Of a DNA stretch of 9,162 bases, positions 5,869-9,162 are shown piece after piece. This DNA is from Sulfurospirillum sp. (GTDB taxonomy: Bacteria; Campylobacterota; Campylobacteria; Campylobacterales; QNZT01): NCBI GenBank assembly GCA_003978405.1, contig QNZU01000047.1, positions 1 through 9,162 on the forward strand, in the 5' to 3' direction. The position numbers and the translations under genes were made by a program. The notes beneath the pieces are model-generated. The model searched no databases, was not told the DNA's origin, and saw only the letters and a list, made by a program, of their open reading frames with translations. Position 1 is the first letter of the stretch. Each line of letters opens with the position of its first letter.

Positions 5869-6539
5869 TTAGAATTACTGCTGATACACTCGAAGAAGCT
5901 TATAAAAAGGCTTCATCTGAGCTTGATTCATCTATTGTGGATTTAGAGATTGAAATACTTCAATCTCCATCAAAAGGGTTGTTTGGACTATTTAAAAAAC
6001 AAGCTATCATAGTAGCCGAATTAAAAAATGAGAAAAAGACTAAAAAAAGAGATAAAGAAAATGATAGCTTAGAAAATGAGAAATTAAAGGATGAGATTTT
6101 CAACTCTATAAAAGAGCTTATGGAGAGTTCATGCTTTAATATGAAGTGTAAAAGTGTAGAGATAAAAGATGATACAGTTGATATAGTATTAGATGGAGAA
6201 GATGCAGCTCTGCTAATAGGTAAAGAGGGCTACCGATATAAAGCGATATCATATATGCTTCACAACTGGATAAAAATCAAATATGATATGAATATATCAC
6301 TTGAAATTGCAGAATTTTTAAAAAATCAAGAGGCTATGATAGATAATTACCTAATCGATGTAAAATCAAGAGTAGATACCCAAGGTTATGCACAGACAAA
6401 ACCTCTTGATGGAATTCTCATAAAAATTGCACTCCAAAAACTAAGAGCCGAATATCCAAACAAATATGTCGCTATCAAAAGCACGAAAGATGGTCGCAAA
6501 AAAGTGGTTGTTGGTGATTTTAAAGGAGCATCAAAATAG
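5865..6539 (+). CDS. jag: Jag/KhpB RNA-binding protein with degenerate R3H region
   Basis: Jag proteins are cytoplasmic RNA-binding proteins usually encoded next to yidC. In Firmicutes they act with KhpA and influence cell elongation; their role in this phylum is less clear. The 224 residues show a Jag_N domain (1-52) with its signature SKGLFGLFKKQA (36-47). A charged Lys/Glu linker spans 53-78. A KH domain follows, with the GxxG loop GKEG at 119-122 inside LLIGKEGYRYKAI. The C-terminal R3H-like fold spans about 176-218 and includes YVAIKSTKDGRKKVVVG. The R3H arginine and histidine themselves are missing: where relatives have ERRIIH, this has DGILIK (182-187). The ATG overlaps the yidC stop as ATGA. 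The TAG stop overlaps the ATA start of mnmE. Confidence 0.92.
   Translation: MIRITADTLEEAYKKASSELDSSIVDLEIEILQSPSKGLFGLFKKQAIIVAELKNEKKTKKRDKENDSLENEKLKDEIFNSIKELMESSCFNMKCKSVEIKDDTVDIVLDGEDAALLIGKEGYRYKAISYMLHNWIKIKYDMNISLEIAEFLKNQEAMIDNYLIDVKSRVDTQGYAQTKPLDGILIKIALQKLRAEYPNKYVAIKSTKDGRKKVVVGDFKGASK
6522..6528 (+). promoter_or_regulatory. Strong Shine-Dalgarno sequence serving the ATA start of mnmE
   Basis: AAAGGAG is among the best matches to the anti-Shine-Dalgarno sequence in the window and ends 7 bases before ATA 6536. No ATG, GTG, TTG or CTG in the mnmE frame lies within reach of it. It also overlaps the in-frame TAA at 6521-6523, which forbids any start further upstream. Confidence 0.8.
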
Positions 6540-7876
6540 ACTCAGATACAATCGTAGCCATCGCAACTGCTCACGGAGTAGGGGGGATATCGATTGTAAG
6601 AGTCAGTGGAGAAAATGCTCTTAAAATATCTTCAAAACTTATCTCAAACAAAAAACTAACTCCAAGAGTTGCAACTTTATGCAATCTAACTTATAACTCT
6701 ACCTTTATTGATGAAGCAATAGTAATCTACTTTCAAGCTCCAAAGAGTTTTACCGGTGAGGATATTATTGAATTTCAGTGTCATGGTGGAAGCATTGTCG
6801 CATCGATGATTGTTGAAGCACTGATGAATGAAGGTGCACGAGTTGCCAGAGCAGGGGAGTTTACAAAAAGAGCGGTTCTTAACTCCAAAATGGATATGAG
6901 TAAAGCTGAAGCAATGGCTGCACTAATAGAGAGTAAAAGCAAAGATCAAGCTCAGATTCTTGCAAAACAACTCAAAGGTGAACTGGGTGAATTTGTTCAA
7001 AGCATTCGCCACTCTCTAGTAGAAGTTTTAGCTCATATCGAGGTCTTAATCGACTATGCCGAAGAGGATTTAGATCCCAATCTTCAAGAAAATATCATGC
7101 AAAAATTAGATGAAAATATCGATCTTATCTCCAAAATATTAAATAGTTCCAAAGCAAGAGAGGGTATTTTAGAGGGCTTTAAAGTATCTATCATAGGAAA
7201 GCCAAATGTAGGCAAAAGCTCTCTTTTGAACTCTCTTCTTTCATATAACAGAGCAATCATTTCCGATATAGAAGGAACTACAAGAGATACTGTCGAAGAG
7301 GAGATAAAGATAGGGACTCATCTGGTAAAAATTGTAGATACCGCAGGAATAAGAGATGCTAGTGATGAAATTGAAAAGATTGGTATTGATAGAAGCATGC
7401 AAGCAGTAGATGAGAGTCAAATAGTCATAGCACTCTTTGATGGAAGTAGAGATTTTGATAAAAATGATCAAGCTATTTTGGATTTAATTAAAGATAAAAA
7501 AGAATCAAAAAAAATATTTTTATTCATTACAAAAGCAGATCTAAAACAGGTGATGGACAGATCATTTTTAAAAGATTATAACTATGATCTTATATCTAAA
7601 GGGCAGACAGACTTAGTTATTAAAAGAGTAAAAGAGTATCTTGATTCAAACAGTTTTAGTGATGATCTTATCCTGATAAACAAAAGACAGATAGATACCA
7701 CTCAAAATGCCTTTGACTCACTACAAAGAGCAAAAAAGCGATTAAGTGAAGGTGAACTAGAACTATTTGCCTATGAGTTAAATGAGGCGATACAAGATAT
7801 TTCAGCTATAACAAAGCCGTTTGAGAGAGATGAGATATTAGATCATATGTTTAGCTCATTTTGCCTTGGAAAATAG
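6536..7876 (+). CDS. mnmE: tRNA modification GTPase MnmE, apparently starting at ATA
   Basis: MnmE works with MnmG to place (carboxymethyl)aminomethyl groups on C5 of wobble uridine 34 in certain tRNAs, using folate, FAD and GTP. From ATA 6536 the protein is 446 residues, the usual length. It opens with DSDTIVAIATAHGVG, then SFTGED (71-76) and HGG (83-85) of the N-terminal folate-binding domain, and GEFTKRA (107-113). The G domain has GKPNVGKS (221-228), GTTRDT (247-252), DTAG (268-271) and TKAD (332-335, in place of NKxD). The C-terminal CLGK (443-446) supplies the conserved cysteine. An in-frame TAA at 6521 closes the upstream frame, and the first ordinary start is ATG 6806 (codon 91), which would delete the whole folate domain. 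The ATA overlaps the jag stop as ATAG. Confidence 0.95.
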   Translation: MDSDTIVAIATAHGVGGISIVRVSGENALKISSKLISNKKLTPRVATLCNLTYNSTFIDEAIVIYFQAPKSFTGEDIIEFQCHGGSIVASMIVEALMNEGARVARAGEFTKRAVLNSKMDMSKAEAMAALIESKSKDQAQILAKQLKGELGEFVQSIRHSLVEVLAHIEVLIDYAEEDLDPNLQENIMQKLDENIDLISKILNSSKAREGILEGFKVSIIGKPNVGKSSLLNSLLSYNRAIISDIEGTTRDTVEEEIKIGTHLVKIVDTAGIRDASDEIEKIGIDRSMQAVDESQIVIALFDGSRDFDKNDQAILDLIKDKKESKKIFLFITKADLKQVMDRSFLKDYNYDLISKGQTDLVIKRVKEYLDSNSFSDDLILINKRQIDTTQNAFDSLQRAKKRLSEGELELFAYELNEAIQDISAITKPFERDEILDHMFSSFCLGK

Positions 7877-7934
7877 CAAGTCATTATATTGGTTAACATA
7901 ATATATATTCTCTTGAATTTATCTACCCTCCATT
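7877..7934. other. Convergent intergenic gap without a clear terminator
   Basis: This 58-base A+T-rich spacer lies between the mnmE stop and the stop of the opposing gene. The only inverted repeat noticed is a 6-pair A/T stem, TATATT with AATATA, around a 9-base loop (7886-7906). It has no G-C pairs and is too weak to call a terminator on either strand. Confidence 0.5.
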
Positions 7935-9162
7935 CTAGATATATTCCTCTTCTTTTAAGAGTTTTGAAAAATCATCTTTATTGTTATCTGTCTTGTTAAA
8001 AAATGAACTTTTATAGATATTTGACATAGCAGATTTTTTCATATTATTTAGTACAATGGCTAAGTTTTTTATCTTTTGAGTCTTAATAAGTTTTTTAAGA
8101 TAATCATTTTTATCATATGTGTAATCGTCTTTTTTAACAACAAACAAAACTTCATCTGCTAAATGTAAAATATCCAGAGTATCTGAACTACTCTGAATTG
8201 ATGGAGTATCTAACACGATGATATCGTATCTGTTTTTTAGCTCTTCAATTAAGAGATTTAACTTTTTACTCTTTAAAAGATCTGTTATATTATTTGAATG
8301 TGAACCAGCTGAGATCATATCCAAGTGATCATGCAGAGTTGGATAAATAATATCATCAATCTCACACTCATTTTTTATGTAATTACTTACTCCATATCTA
8401 TTATCAATTGTAAAATATCTGTGAAGCATTGGTTTTTTAAGATCGAGATTAATTAAAATAGTTCTATATGCTACCAAACTGAATATACTTGCAAAATTTA
8501 TAGCAACTGTTGTCTTTCCATCCTCTTCATTTTCAGATATAACAGCTATAACTTCACTCTCCTTATTAAAGTTTTGTGCAAATTTATTTCGTATTCGTCT
8601 AAATGCACCACTAAAATTTGATTCAGGATTATTAAGAACCTCAGTATATACCTCTTTTGATTTTGTATGAGGTATCTCACCTAATAGTTCAAATGATGAC
8701 TCATTTATCAGTGATCCTCTAAATAACTCTTTTAAAAATATAAAAGATATACCCATTATGATACCAATTAAAAATTGTACTGCTATAAATAATTTTGGTT
8801 TTGGTTTTTTAGTAGAATAATCTGTAAATGCCTTGTCGACTATTTTATAATTAGACTTTACTGCACCAAAAGAGACTGTTTTTTGAACTTTTAGTTTCAA
8901 TAAATAGGTATACATCTTTGAATAAACTTCATATTCTCTTTTGTAATCGATTAGTTTTCTCTCTTTTTTAGGAAATGTTTTTAGGGTTTTTTGTAATTTT
9001 TTCTTTTCATGTTTAATATCTTGAATGTGTTTTTGTAAGCTTACTTCATATACATTCAAACTTTTTACTATTTTCTTTTTTAATATATCAATTGTATTTA
9101 TAACATTAATCATATCAGGGTGATCTGAAGTAAATTTCTTATCAAGTTCCCTTTTTTTATCT
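7935..9162 (-). CDS. Exopolysaccharide chain-length/BY-kinase family protein (Wzc-like), partial
   Basis: The frame is open to the right edge, so the 5' part, with the first membrane helix and most of the Wzz domain, is missing. An in-frame ATG at 9113 is probably internal, because the residues before it (LDKKFTSDHPD) match the usual ELxxxYTxxHPD stretch of these proteins. Numbering from that ATG: a coiled coil at about 10-100, a PKPK motif and membrane helix at 103-127, a linker with ELLGEIP, then a cytoplasmic P-loop domain. This has EEDGKTT (196-202) as Walker A, INLDLKKP (221-228) as Walker A', and IIVLDTPS (298-305) as Walker B. Such proteins polymerise or export surface polysaccharide and often autophosphorylate on C-terminal tyrosines. 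Here there is no tyrosine cluster, only Y391 near the end. It is convergent to mnmE and looks more A+T-rich. Confidence 0.85.
   Translation of the reverse strand, partial: DKKRELDKKFTSDHPDMINVINTIDILKKKIVKSLNVYEVSLQKHIQDIKHEKKKLQKTLKTFPKKERKLIDYKREYEVYSKMYTYLLKLKVQKTVSFGAVKSNYKIVDKAFTDYSTKKPKPKLFIAVQFLIGIIMGISFIFLKELFRGSLINESSFELLGEIPHTKSKEVYTEVLNNPESNFSGAFRRIRNKFAQNFNKESEVIAVISENEEDGKTTVAINFASIFSLVAYRTILINLDLKKPMLHRYFTIDNRYGVSNYIKNECEIDDIIYPTLHDHLDMISAGSHSNNITDLLKSKKLNLLIEELKNRYDIIVLDTPSIQSSSDTLDILHLADEVLFVVKKDDYTYDKNDYLKKLIKTQKIKNLAIVLNNMKKSAMSNIYKSSFFNKTDNNKDDFSKLLKEEEYI

Noticed and set aside
6581..6586. G6 tract near the 5' end of mnmE as a phase-variable poly-G
   Set aside because: Six G residues are shorter than the tracts usually linked to phase variation in this phylum. 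They encode conserved glycines (HGVGGIS) in an essential-type domain.
7858..7874. ATTTT/AAAAT stem across the mnmE stop as a bidirectional terminator
   Set aside because: It is an A/T-only 5-pair stem. The inner CC/GG pairs would need a 2-base loop, and no T tract follows on the + strand.
7947..7965. CTCTT/AAGAG hairpin followed by TTTT as a terminator for mnmE
   Set aside because: It has only five pairs and a short T run, and lies inside the coding end of the opposing gene. It is too weak to call.

Overview
The window reads as a chromosomal housekeeping segment from a member of the Campylobacterota (Epsilonproteobacteria), perhaps a Sulfurimonas/Sulfurovum-type relative. This is inferred from the A+T-rich base composition (about one-third G+C by eye), the ilvB-ilvN-lpxD order that I recall from Campylobacter, the 44-residue L34 protein, the rpmH-rnpA-yidD-yidC-jag-mnmE order, and promoters with a T-rich/TTTG stretch just ahead of a TAnAAT box and no clear -35. 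The lipid A gene lpxD shows that the cell has a Gram-negative outer membrane. No mobile element, CRISPR array, tRNA or rRNA was seen.

Region 1 (1-3415): a promoter at the left edge drives four genes on the + strand. They are both subunits of acetohydroxyacid synthase (ilvB, ilvN), then lpxD, then a 77-residue protein I do not recognise. All three junctions are 4-base stop/start overlaps, so translation is probably coupled throughout.

Region 2 (3416-7876): a second promoter precedes rpmH (ribosomal protein L34), followed by rnpA (RNase P protein), yidD, yidC, jag/khpB and mnmE, with a possible internal promoter before yidC. This links ribosome production, tRNA 5'-end maturation, inner-membrane protein insertion, an RNA-binding protein and tRNA wobble-uridine modification.

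Region 3 (7877-9162): after a 58-base gap comes the 3' part of a convergent gene for an exopolysaccharide chain-length/BY-kinase (Wzc-like) protein. It runs off the right edge.

The main surprise is two core genes with no usable ATG, GTG, TTG or CTG start. mnmE aligns with its family from an ATA codon that has a strong Shine-Dalgarno sequence 7 bases upstream. rnpA has only ATT or ATA available. In both, the ATA overlaps the upstream gene's TAG stop as ATAG, mirroring the ATGA/GTGA junctions elsewhere in the window. A 12-pair hairpin also lies just after the rpmH stop, inside the first codons of rnpA. Together these suggest that rnpA, and perhaps mnmE, are deliberately held at low output relative to their neighbours. 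I found no wholly new multi-gene system; these translation-start features are the most unusual content.
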